Source of the DNA: DASVDE01 sp963740065
Lineage (GTDB): Bacteria; Actinomycetota; Thermoleophilia; Solirubrobacterales; 70-9
Assembly: GCA_963740065.1 (NCBI GenBank)
Contig: CAVUCS010000004.1
Span: forward strand, 124,001-188,000
Direction of reading: 5' to 3'
Length of the DNA stretch: 64,000 bases
In this document: in pieces, positions 15,652 to 23,064 of the stretch
Layout: each line of letters begins with the position of its first letter
Numbering within the stretch: the first letter of the stretch is position 1
Notes under the pieces: model-generated
The model's database searches: none
Seen by the model: only the letters and a program-made list of their open reading frames with translations
Told to the model about the DNA's origin: nothing
Position numbers and translations under genes: made by a program

Positions 15652-18600
15652 TTAGGCGATGTAGCCGTAGCGGCGCAGCAGCCACCAGGAGCCGCCGAAG
15701 ATGGCGGCGCCGATGGCGAAACCGACGCCCAGGGCGCCGGCGGGATTTCCACTGTCGTCGCTCTCCGATGCGACTGACTGGTCCGACGCCAACGTTGCCG
15801 TGGGGGCGGTGTTGGACCCCTCCCTCTCTCGTCCCCCGGCTGAGGCGGGTGGGACTGTCGTCTCAGGAGCGGAAGAGCCGGGGGCCGCAAAACGTTCGGG
15901 AGGGGCGCCAACACCGCCCTTCCCGGTACCGGGCGGGGGGACGGTCGAGGGTCCAGGCGTCACAGGGGAAATGGCTTGGGACGAAGAGGTGCCGTTAGCC
16001 CCTGAGGGGGCGGTGGTGCCAGTGCTCTTCTTGGGTTGAGAGGACTGGGTGGTTCGCTTCGAGGGTGCGATGGGGAAGGACTTGCCGTCCACCGCGACCA
16101 GGACCTGGGCAGTTACCCAAACCGGGGTTTGGTCACTGGAGGACGAGTAGCGGTAGTGGCCGTCGCTCGCCTGGCGGGACGCCAGGTAGTCATACGGGCT
16201 GTTGCCGCCCGTTCTGACCGAGTCGGCCTTGGCTCCGACCGCGAGGATGCCCTGCACCGCCCAACCGGTGGACTGAGAGTTGACCCCACCGGAGCCACCG
16301 AGAGGGAAACCCCCACTGGGCCGCTGCGCCTTGCGCAGGTAAGAGAGGCCGCGCTCGGCCGCCTTGGTGCCCGGCATTGCCTGCATCACGGCGCCGGTGC
16401 CGTCCGCCGTGCTGGGCGAGCCGGGGACGTCGCCCCAGCCCCCGTCGTCGTTCTGGACCTTGGCCAGCCAAGAAGTGGACTTCTCGAGGCCACCGGTAGC
16501 GCCGGCCTCGCGCAGGGCGATCACGCTGAAAGCGGTCGTCCCCGGCCAGCCTTCGAAAGAGCCGTTGTCGCGACGACGCTTCAACAAGTCGGAAATCAGG
16601 TTGCGGCCGGCGAAGGAGCGGGGATCGGCGCCGGCGCCCTGCAGCGCCAGGACAGTGCGAGCGATGTCGCCCGTGCTGGTGACTTGGTCCATGTTGCGAC
16701 GCAGGAAGTCAACGGGGGTATTCCCTGTGCGAGCGACGTCGAACGGGTTGCGGCCGGCGGCTTCCAATCCCAGCATCGCCCAGCCGGTCGTCGCCGCGCT
16801 GGAATCGGCATCAGTCTTTGAGGCCCAACCGCCGTCGGCGTTCTGGGCCGAAAGCAGCCAGCCGGTGGCGCGGCCGGCGTCCGATGCCTCGGCCCGATCC
16901 GGAAAGGGCGCGAGTAAAGCGAGGGCGACGAGCAAGATCGCGGCCACGCCGCCGCGCAGTGCCGCGGATGGCCCCACCGGCTCACTCCTCCCCCACTCGA
17001 ACCGGGTGCGGAAACGAGTCAGCATGCGAATCATCGCCGGGCCGGCGACCAACGCAAAGGCGATATTGCCGACCGCGTGCGCCGCGTCGAACGGGATCGC
17101 GCGTGCCTCCAGAGCGAGGAAGCGTTCAAGCGAGAGATCGCCGCCGTAGGTCGCCATCAACGAGAAGTTGAGCAGAGCGCCGTATGCAATGCCGGCCAGA
17201 CCGCAGGTTGCGGCCAGCGTGAGCCTCCCCGCGTTACGGACGCCGAGCGCCAGCGCAGCGCCCAGGATCCCGCACAGCCCCCACCCCGCCATCTGCCACG
17301 GGGTCCACGGGCCCTGGCCGAACCAGAAGTTGGAGACCAGCGCGGCGAGAGCGCCAACGGCGAAGCCGGGCGCGGGTCCGAGGGCGAAGCCGGCGAAGAT
17401 CACGATGTCCGTCGTCGGCTTGACGTTGGGGAACGCGGCGAAGGCGATGCGACCGGCTATTGCCAGCGCGGCGAGGGCGGCGACCAGGGCCACGACCTGC
17501 GAGGGCGGACGCGAACGCTCGTACCAGGCGAAACCGCCGAGGACGACCGCCATCACGATCAGGAAGCTGGCGGTCTCCCAGCTCACGGTGTCCCTCTTCG
17601 CGGTCGCCAAGGTCGCAGCGCCCTGGTCCGGGGTAACGACCCCCGGCAGGTCGAGGACACGCGACACTTCGGTGGCGAAGTACCAGCCCCCGGAGAGGAC
17701 TTCGACCGCCGGCGCATCGGCGATCACCCGGCCTGGGCCAAGCAGGACAACCCGCTCGGCGAACGTCGCAGCGAACTCGACGTCGTGGGTGGCGACCAAG
17801 ACGGCGGCACCACGGCGGGCGAGGTCATCGATCAGGCTGACGAGGTCGTCCTTGCGGGCACGATCCATGCCGCGGGTCGGCTCGTCGAGAGCGACAAGAC
17901 CCGGCAGCTCATCCCCGGCCATCCGCCCCGCCAACGCGATCGCCAGCGCCAACCGCTGGCGCTCGCCACCCGAGAGGTCACGCGGATCGGCGTCGACCGC
18001 ATGCTCCAAGCCAACTACCCGCAGCGCGGCATCGCCGACATCTCCCGGCAGCTCATCCCCCACGCGCTCCCGCACCAGATAGTCGCTCGGGTTCTGAGAG
18101 AGGAGCGCGATGCCGCCCTGTGCTTTCAGCTTCCCCCGAACCGGATCGATCAACCCCGCCAGTGTTCGCAGCAGCGTGCTCTTACCCGCTCCGTTTCGGC
18201 CCATCAGCGCCACCCGCTCCCCGCGCTCAATCCGAAGATCAATGCCTCTCAGCACATCATGACCTCGCCCATCCCGCTCCAGCTCCACCCATAGATCCCG
18301 AAGCTCGACCGCGCTCGTTGGAGGGGATCCGGACCCCCTCCGAACGGCTTGTACTTTTTCGTCAATTCGCTCGCGGCCAGCCGCCGACTCTCCACCGAAA
18401 AAGTTGAGAGAGGAGGGGGTCCGGATCCCCTCCTCCGCAAGCCGTCGTCGTGCATCGCGAACCCCTACTGGCAGGGGTTCGATGCCGCTAAGGGAGAACA
18501 GACGAGCAGCGGGAGTCTCCAAAGCTGGATCCGCCCGCTGGGCCCATTCGAGAAAGCTTCGGGGGGCGCCGTCGAAGGAGATTGCTCCTGAAGTCATGGC

Positions 18601-19275
18601 GATTACTCGGTCGGCGGCGGCGAGGCAGCGTTCCAAGCGGTGTTCGGCCAGGAGGACGGCTACTCCCCACTCTTCGTTGAGGCGGCGGAGGAGCCAGATG
18701 AGTTCGTCGCCGGCTACCGGGTCGAGTTGGGAGGTTGGCTCGTCGAGGAGGATCAGCTTCGGGCGGGTTACGAGGGCTGCCGCGAGGGCTACTCGTTGCA
18801 GCTCGCCGCCGGAGAGGGTGTCGACTGTGCGGTCCAGGAGGTGCGGGATGGCTAGGGCGAGAGCGACTTCTTCTATTGCTCGGGCGCGAGACGCTTCTGG
18901 GTCGCCTCGCATTTCGAGGGGGAGCTCGATTTCGGCGGCTACGGTTGTCGAGATGACCTGGGTCTCGGGATCCTGGGCGACGTAGCCGACGACGCTTGCA
19001 AGCTCACCCGGGCCGGCAGCTATCGCGTCGAGGCCGGCGACGCTGACGCTCCCGGCAATCTCGCCGCCGTGGAAGTGCGGAACGAGACCGCAAGCGGCGC
19101 GCAGCAGGGTCGACTTGCCGCTCGCGGAGCGGCCGGCGAGGACGGCGAACTCGCCGGCGTCGAGCTGGAGCGTGACCTCGCGAAGGGCTTGGACGCCGGA
19201 TTCCGGGTAGCCGTAGGAGAGGCTCTCCATATAGAGAGCGGGCGTAGTGCGAAGAGGGGTCGCCAACTCAGGCAC
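15652..19275 (-). CDS. ECF importer fusion: two ATPases, S-like membrane domain, intrinsic-factor-like toroid
   Basis: 1207 residues with five parts. (1) ABC ATPase 14-240: Walker A GRSASGKST 48-56, LSGGE 154-158, LLDEPT 176-181. (2) ABC ATPase 320-540: GRNGAGKST 359-367, LSGGE 434-438, ALDEPT 462-467. (3) Membrane region 565-755 like ECF S components (KPTTDIVIFAGFALGP, WQMAGWGLCGILGA). (4) After a helix at 773-795, an exported alpha/alpha toroid of prenyltransferase/squalene-cyclase type repeats, about 800-1065 (NADGGWASK, NDDGGWGDV, QASDGHYRY). (5) Ser/Thr/Pro linker and a C-terminal anchor at 1180-1200. The GTG start overlaps ecfT by 8 bp. With a cobalamin riboswitch and DUF4430 genes upstream, the toroid plausibly corresponds to the alpha domain of intrinsic factor. 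Residues about 283-315 are encoded by a palindromic insertion. Confidence 0.88.
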   Translation of the reverse strand: MPELATPLRTTPALYMESLSYGYPESGVQALREVTLQLDAGEFAVLAGRSASGKSTLLRAACGLVPHFHGGEIAGSVSVAGLDAIAAGPGELASVVGYVAQDPETQVISTTVAAEIELPLEMRGDPEASRARAIEEVALALAIPHLLDRTVDTLSGGELQRVALAAALVTRPKLILLDEPTSQLDPVAGDELIWLLRRLNEEWGVAVLLAEHRLERCLAAADRVIAMTSGAISFDGAPRSFLEWAQRADPALETPAARLFSLSGIEPLPVGVRDARRRLAEEGIRTPSSLNFFGGESAAGRERIDEKVQAVRRGSGSPPTSAVELRDLWVELERDGRGHDVLRGIDLRIERGERVALMGRNGAGKSTLLRTLAGLIDPVRGKLKAQGGIALLSQNPSDYLVRERVGDELPGDVGDAALRVVGLEHAVDADPRDLSGGERQRLALAIALAGRMAGDELPGLVALDEPTRGMDRARKDDLVSLIDDLARRGAAVLVATHDVEFAATFAERVVLLGPGRVIADAPAVEVLSGGWYFATEVSRVLDLPGVVTPDQGAATLATAKRDTVSWETASFLIVMAVVLGGFAWYERSRPPSQVVALVAALAALAIAGRIAFAAFPNVKPTTDIVIFAGFALGPAPGFAVGALAALVSNFWFGQGPWTPWQMAGWGLCGILGAALALGVRNAGRLTLAATCGLAGIAYGALLNFSLMATYGGDLSLERFLALEARAIPFDAAHAVGNIAFALVAGPAMIRMLTRFRTRFEWGRSEPVGPSAALRGGVAAILLVALALLAPFPDRAEASDAGRATGWLLSAQNADGGWASKTDADSSAATTGWAMLGLEAAGRNPFDVARTGNTPVDFLRRNMDQVTSTGDIARTVLALQGAGADPRSFAGRNLISDLLKRRRDNGSFEGWPGTTAFSVIALREAGATGGLEKSTSWLAKVQNDDGGWGDVPGSPSTADGTGAVMQAMPGTKAAERGLSYLRKAQRPSGGFPLGGSGGVNSQSTGWAVQGILAVGAKADSVRTGGNSPYDYLASRQASDGHYRYSSSSDQTPVWVTAQVLVAVDGKSFPIAPSKRTTQSSQPKKSTGTTAPSGANGTSSSQAISPVTPGPSTVPPPGTGKGGVGAPPERFAAPGSSAPETTVPPASAGGREREGSNTAPTATLASDQSVASESDDSGNPAGALGVGFAIGAAIFGGSWWLLRRYGYIA
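18320..18445. repeat. In-frame palindromic element in the linker between the two ATPase domains
   Basis: Perfect 22-bp inverted repeats at 18320-18341 and 18412-18433, nested 9-bp repeat ACTTTTTCG/CGAAAAAGT at 18353-18361/18396-18404, and a further pair at 18344-18351/18438-18445. It is read through in the fusion gene without stop or frameshift and encodes a hydrophilic linker between ATPase 1 and 2. Same nested design, with TTTTTCG/CGAAAAA inside, as the element in fbiC. Confidence 0.75.
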
Positions 19276-20311
19276 TCGACGGCTCCAAGGGACTTGGCTG
19301 GGTAGGGGTGGCCGCCGGTACTTCGGAGCGCCTCTTGGCGGGCTTGCGGCGCAAGGGGGTTAGGCCGGCGAGCGCAACCAAGACCGAGAAGACGAGGGTC
19401 AGCGGGTCCGTTCCGACGGTGACCGTCGGGTAGGCACTGAAGTCGTCGGCGCCGAGGACCTTCCCCGCGATCGCGGTAATCAACACCGCCGCTCCAACCG
19501 CATAAAAGCGGCGATCGAACCGCGACCGGCTCCGGTGAAACGCTTTGTCCCCCTTATGAGGGGACAAAGCGTTGCGCCTTGACTTGGCGGACCGCAGCGC
19601 GAAACGGTGCAACGTTTTTTCCTCCCTATAGGGGGAAAAAACGTTGCACCGGGCGGTTGGTCTGAGGGAGTAGCCGCGTAGTTCCAAGGTGGCGGCAACG
19701 TCTACGGCACGGTCGAGGGAGCCGGCCAGTAGGCGTCGGGCGAGGGGGGCCTTGCCGACTGGAGCCGCGCCCGGGCCGCGAAGGCGGGCGGCATCGCGAA
19801 GGCGGGCGGCATCGGCCATCGCCACCGGAGCGAGGCGGGAGACGAGGCTGGCGGTGAGAGCCGAGCGGCCGGCAAACGGACGCAGGGCGCGCAGCACCCG
19901 GTCGGGGTCGACGCAGGCCGAGTAGACGGCGAAGGCGACCATCGCAACCGCGGCGCGCAGACCGATCACTGCGCCGGCGGCGATCGCCTCAGCGGTGACG
20001 TTGACCGGCCCCAGGAGCGGCCAATCGCCAAGCCGGGCGATCACCGTCTCACCGCGGCTGACCACGAACACGTTGACGACGACGATCAGCACCGCCAGGG
20101 ATAGGCCCATGCGCAGCGCCATCCGAACCGCGTCGCGCGCGCCCGCGAGCCGACCGGCCACTGCCGCGGCAAAGCCCGCGGCCGCGAGGACGATCGGACT
20201 CGAGTAGAGAAAGGCGACCGCGACCAGGGCGCCGAGGAACGCGACCGCCGCCCCGGGCGACGCCGCTTGCAGCGGGCCCGGCCTCGGCGTATAGGCGAAC
20301 GGCGATCTCAT
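19268..20311 (-). CDS. ecfT: ECF transporter transmembrane component EcfT (CbiQ family)
   Basis: 347 residues from the ATG at 20311, 2 bp after the DUF4430 lipoprotein stop. Five or so helices are visible (about 20-75, 88-110, 130-150, 255-275, 290-310). CbiQ/EcfT hallmarks are present: the Ala-Arg-Gly coupling motifs that contact the ATPases appear as DAARLRDAARLRG and TLELRGYSLR. EcfT couples ATP hydrolysis by the A subunits to S-component movement. It is about 40 residues longer than expected because residues about 220-260 (SPYREEKTLHRF...SPHKGDKAFHRS) derive from palindromic DNA. Frames upstream of 20311 belong to the preceding gene. Confidence 0.86.
   Translation of the reverse strand: MRSPFAYTPRPGPLQAASPGAAVAFLGALVAVAFLYSSPIVLAAAGFAAAVAGRLAGARDAVRMALRMGLSLAVLIVVVNVFVVSRGETVIARLGDWPLLGPVNVTAEAIAAGAVIGLRAAVAMVAFAVYSACVDPDRVLRALRPFAGRSALTASLVSRLAPVAMADAARLRDAARLRGPGAAPVGKAPLARRLLAGSLDRAVDVAATLELRGYSLRPTARCNVFSPYREEKTLHRFALRSAKSRRNALSPHKGDKAFHRSRSRFDRRFYAVGAAVLITAIAGKVLGADDFSAYPTVTVGTDPLTLVFSVLVALAGLTPLRRKPAKRRSEVPAATPTQPSPLEPSSA
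19534..19651. repeat. Two tandem hairpins inserted in frame in ecfT
   Basis: Hairpin 1 pairs AACGCTTTGTCCCC (19539-19552) with 19560-19573 over a 7-base loop. Hairpin 2 pairs CGGTGCAACGTTTTTTCC (19605-19622) with 19634-19651; its loop is itself palindromic. Both are perfect over 14 and 18 bp. They sit in the coding region between the conserved ELRGYSLR segment and the last helices, and encode basic sequence foreign to EcfT. Total span, 118 bp, is close to the other in-frame elements. Confidence 0.7.
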
Positions 20312-20312
20312 C

Positions 20313-21266
20313 TCAACTGCCCAACGGCAGGGGGATCTCCTCCCCACCCTCTGTCGCAACCGCGTAATGGTCGCGTAGATCGGCCTCATTCAGCAACCCC
20401 GCGGCGGCGCGCACGCCGGCTGGCGTTGCTCCGGTGACTATCCAGACCGGCGGCGCGTCGTAGCGGCGGGTCGCCGCGACCAAGCCGGCGCCCAAGCCGA
20501 ATACCCGCGCTCGCTCCCCGGTCTCGTCGAGCCCCCAAAGCTCAAACCTTCCGCTGCGACTTTTCCTTGACATGCGAGGAAAAGTCGCAGCGGAACGAAA
20601 ATCGGCGAAGACGCCGCTGGTTGAGACGCCGTCATCGATCAACGCGGCGTCACGGTCGCCCCGCAGTCGCGCCCAGGGACCGACCAATACGCGGATCGCG
20701 CCGGCGGCAGGTCCGGCCATGAGGGAGGCGCCGGCGCTACGCAGTCGACGGCGGACGATCCCACATGCGTCGCCACCCCCCAAGCACTCGATCGTCGTCG
20801 GGTGGCGACTGCCCTCGTAGCCTCCGGCAAACGGTTGCGGCCAGGAACCGACCACGGCCGCAACGCGCTCGCCGCCCGTCGACCAATCGCGGTAGTCCCA
20901 CCAAATCTTCTCGCCGCCGCCGAGCGCGTACTCGGCGGCGCCAACCGGCGACCAAAGCCCGTTCACGTAGAAGAACCAGTCATGGGGGCGGCCGTCCTGA
21001 AGCTCTCCGGCGATTCCATCGATCGATTGCACAAAGTCGCCGCCATAGCGCGTCGTTATCTCGGTGCTGCGGTCCAACACCCGCATCACCGAGTCGGACT
21101 CGGTGACATGGTCGACCGAACGACGCAGGAGAAGGTCGGCGCCGTAGTCCCGCGTAACCGTCAGCTCGACATCGCCGCGACTCTCCCCCGGCCCGAGGCC
21201 GCAGCCGGCGGTCGCGAGCGCCACAAGCAGCGCGATCGCGACCGCCGTGCCACGGCGCCGGTTCAT
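20313..21266 (-). CDS. DUF4430 (transcobalamin beta-domain-like) lipoprotein
   Basis: 317 residues. A lipoprotein signal (residues 1-22, lipobox LATAGC) puts it on the outer face of the membrane. Residues about 30-135 match DUF4430, the domain that InterPro relates to the C-terminal beta domain of animal transcobalamin/intrinsic factor: DVELTVTRDYG, then the core HDWFFYVNG and GGEKIWWDYRDW. The rest (about 140-317) is an alpha/beta domain I do not recognise. Its ATG overlaps the stop of the upstream DUF4430 gene. Probable role is cobalamin or corrinoid capture for the ECF importer encoded next. A ~46-bp hairpin element (20549-20595) encodes TFPRMSRKSRSGRF within it. Confidence 0.82.
   Translation of the reverse strand: MNRRRGTAVAIALLVALATAGCGLGPGESRGDVELTVTRDYGADLLLRRSVDHVTESDSVMRVLDRSTEITTRYGGDFVQSIDGIAGELQDGRPHDWFFYVNGLWSPVGAAEYALGGGEKIWWDYRDWSTGGERVAAVVGSWPQPFAGGYEGSRHPTTIECLGGGDACGIVRRRLRSAGASLMAGPAAGAIRVLVGPWARLRGDRDAALIDDGVSTSGVFADFRSAATFPRMSRKSRSGRFELWGLDETGERARVFGLGAGLVAATRRYDAPPVWIVTGATPAGVRAAAGLLNEADLRDHYAVATEGGEEIPLPLGS
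20549..20595. repeat. Short hairpin element, copy 1 (in DUF4430 gene)
   Basis: Perfect 19-bp arms TTCCGCTGCGACTTTTCCT (20549-20567) and complement (20577-20595), loop of 9 bases containing CATG. The outer 13 bp of each arm (TCCGCTGCGACTT/AAGTCGCAGCGGA) are identical to those of the element at 58846-58890, 38 kb away, while the inner arm bases differ in a compensated way. Confidence 0.8.
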
Positions 21267-22015
21267 TTACCCGAGCTGCCGGGGCACTTGCCCCCGATGC
21301 ATACCGCCTCGGTGTTGGACGGAATGTCCTTGCCGTGACGGGCAATCAGATTGGCCGGCTTCTTCAGCACCACCGTGGTGCGGCCGTCAGCCCCGGTCAG
21401 GGCCTTGCCGCCCTTCACCTTCACGCCCGCGGCAGGCGTCTTCTTCCCTCTGTCGTCGTAGGAGAAGACACGAACGCCGAAGGGCTTGCCCTTCTTCGCC
21501 CTGCGCGGCGCGGTCAACGCCAACTCGTCGGGGTAGGGAAACGGGGCCAGAACCCACAAGACGTTGTTGCCTCTGCGGACCTTCACCGTCTCGCCGCCGA
21601 GGTTCGGGTTCTTGTGGTTGACCTTCAGGTACCAGGACAGCTTCGTGGTCGCCACCTGACCGCCGACGCCGCATAGCGCGAGGCCGAAGTCGAAGTGGTC
21701 GGAGATCAGCATCGGCTTCAACGCCGAGGTGAACTTCGAGGCCTTGATCAACAGGCCCAACGCGGTCGGCCCTGGAATGCTCACCGACTTACCGCTACCG
21801 CCGGTCCCCTTGCCGAAACAGTCGGCCTTCGGACTGGACTTGATCGACGTGGTGCCGGCGCCGAGAGACTTCTCGGCGAGGATCTTGCCGCTGCTGCTCA
21901 CCACCCGCAGGTTGGCGCGGGGACCCTTCGCGAACGCCGACGTGGCGGTCGAGAGAGCGAAAACGACGACCAGCGCGCACGCGGCGACCAGCCGGAATGA
22001 GATGAATCTTGGCAT
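21263..22015 (-). CDS. Secreted DUF4430 plus Ig-like protein, cobalamin-riboswitch-controlled
   Basis: 250 residues with a cleavable signal peptide (about 1-29, ending TSAFA-K). Residues about 30-165 resemble DUF4430 with the core LSWYLKVNHKNPNLGG and RRGNNVLWVLAPF; residues about 170-240 form an Ig-like beta domain of the kind that often follows it (PFGVRVFSYDD, AAGVKVKGG, TGADGRTTVVLKK). Two Cys pairs may form disulfides. It is the first gene after the cobalamin riboswitch, with GGAAAGG as ribosome-binding site. Likely an extracellular corrinoid-binding subunit; the assignment follows from domain and context, not from binding data. Confidence 0.8.
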   Translation of the reverse strand: MPRFISFRLVAACALVVVFALSTATSAFAKGPRANLRVVSSSGKILAEKSLGAGTTSIKSSPKADCFGKGTGGSGKSVSIPGPTALGLLIKASKFTSALKPMLISDHFDFGLALCGVGGQVATTKLSWYLKVNHKNPNLGGETVKVRRGNNVLWVLAPFPYPDELALTAPRRAKKGKPFGVRVFSYDDRGKKTPAAGVKVKGGKALTGADGRTTVVLKKPANLIARHGKDIPSNTEAVCIGGKCPGSSGK

Positions 22016-22044
22016 TTAAGCCACCCTTTCCTCGAGGGTTGTCA

Positions 22045-22215
22045 TGGCTGGCCGGGGACAGGTCTCCTGGCTTCCGGGGTGGTGGGCCGCACCTTCCCGG
22101 GGGATCGGTGTCACCCCCAGTGGCCGGCGCGCGTGGCGCCTGCGGCTTCCTTTCCCGGTCACAGTGGCGGGACCGCGCCGGTTTCACACCGGACTTCCCT
22201 TGACCACCGACCGTA
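22045..22215 (-). promoter_or_regulatory. Cobalamin (AdoCbl-type) riboswitch
   Basis: On the minus strand the leader of the DUF4430 gene carries the hallmarks of a B12 riboswitch: GCCACTG at 22162-22168 after GGGAAGTCCGGTG and AAACCGG segments, a second GCCACTG at 22118-22124, GGGAAGG, and the 3' B12-box-like AAGCCAGGAGACCTG at 22059-22073. The ribosome-binding site downstream (CGAGGAAAGGGTGG, about 22021-22036) lies in a small CCCT/AGGG hairpin, suggesting translational control. High coenzyme B12 should repress the operon. Confidence 0.93.
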
Positions 22216-22229
22216 TGTACGCGGCGAGT

Positions 22230-22970
22230 CTATACGCCGAGCAGGGCGCTGAGGACGAGCATGATCGCGGCGCCCGCGGCCATCCCCACGGTTGGGCCGA
22301 GGCGCGCCCGATGCGCGTAGGCCTGGGGCAATAGCTCGACGAAGATCAGGGCCAGCATCGCGCCGGCCGCGAAGGCGAAGGAGAAGGGCAACAGTGAATT
22401 GACCTGCTCGACGGCGAGAAAGGCGAGGATCGCGCCAACCGGCTGCGGCGCGCTGGTCGCCACCGCCGCCCAGAACTGGCGAGTGCGGCTGTAGCCGGTC
22501 GCCGCCATCGGGATCGCGACGCTGGTGCCTTCGGGGATGTTCTGAATCGCGATCGCGAGGATGACGAAGAGGCTGAGCCCGGCCAGGTCGGAGGCAAAGG
22601 CGGTGCCGATCGCGAGCCCCTCCGGCAGGCTGTGGACGAAGAGGACGGCGAAGACCAGCGCCGAGGTGCGAGCGTCGGGGCCTCTGCGCCCCATGAAAGC
22701 GTGGTCGGTGTCGAGCCGACGGCGGGCGACCCCGAGCAGACCGGCGCCGAAGAGCAGGCCGAGCACGATCGCGGTGGTGGAGCCCTCGTCGGTCGCCGGC
22801 AGCAGCAGGCCAACGATCGAGGCGACGCCCATCACTCCGGCGGCGAAGCCGAGCAGGAGCGGAGTCAGCTGCGCAGCGCGGTCGCCGAGGAAGAAGACGG
22901 GGATCGCGCCCAGCCCGGTGGCGAGCGCGGTGCCGCAGGCGGCAAGAAAGAGGACGAGCAGCTCGGGCAC
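22230..22970 (-). CDS. ZIP-family divalent metal transporter
   Basis: About 246 residues with eight predicted helices. The two ZIP metal-binding helices are clear: FVHSLPEGLAIG and AIQNIPEGTSVAIP. ZIP proteins import Zn, Fe or other divalent ions. The start is uncertain: GTG at 22970 begins right at the first helix; an in-frame ATG at 23018 adds 16 residues but leaves only 46 bp to the divergent gene. It lies just upstream of the cobalamin riboswitch on the same strand but is itself not under it. Cobalt is a conceivable substrate given the neighbour, but that is speculation. Confidence 0.85.
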   Translation of the reverse strand: MPELLVLFLAACGTALATGLGAIPVFFLGDRAAQLTPLLLGFAAGVMGVASIVGLLLPATDEGSTTAIVLGLLFGAGLLGVARRRLDTDHAFMGRRGPDARTSALVFAVLFVHSLPEGLAIGTAFASDLAGLSLFVILAIAIQNIPEGTSVAIPMAATGYSRTRQFWAAVATSAPQPVGAILAFLAVEQVNSLLPFSFAFAAGAMLALIFVELLPQAYAHRARLGPTVGMAAGAAIMLVLSALLGV

Positions 22971-23064
22971 GCACCCATTAGAACGCCCTGCTAGCCGACG
23001 TGAGTGGTTTTCGACCATTGAATATCTGTCTAACGGTGCAAATCTCCGCAGTAGCGTCGCCGCG

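Noticed and set aside
16036..18294. Plus-strand ORFs of 250-400 codons opposite the ECF fusion
   Set aside because: They are antisense shadows of a gene with clear ABC and toroid motifs.
22230..22970. ZIP transporter as part of the B12-riboswitch operon
   Set aside because: It lies upstream of the riboswitch on the same strand, so the switch does not control it.
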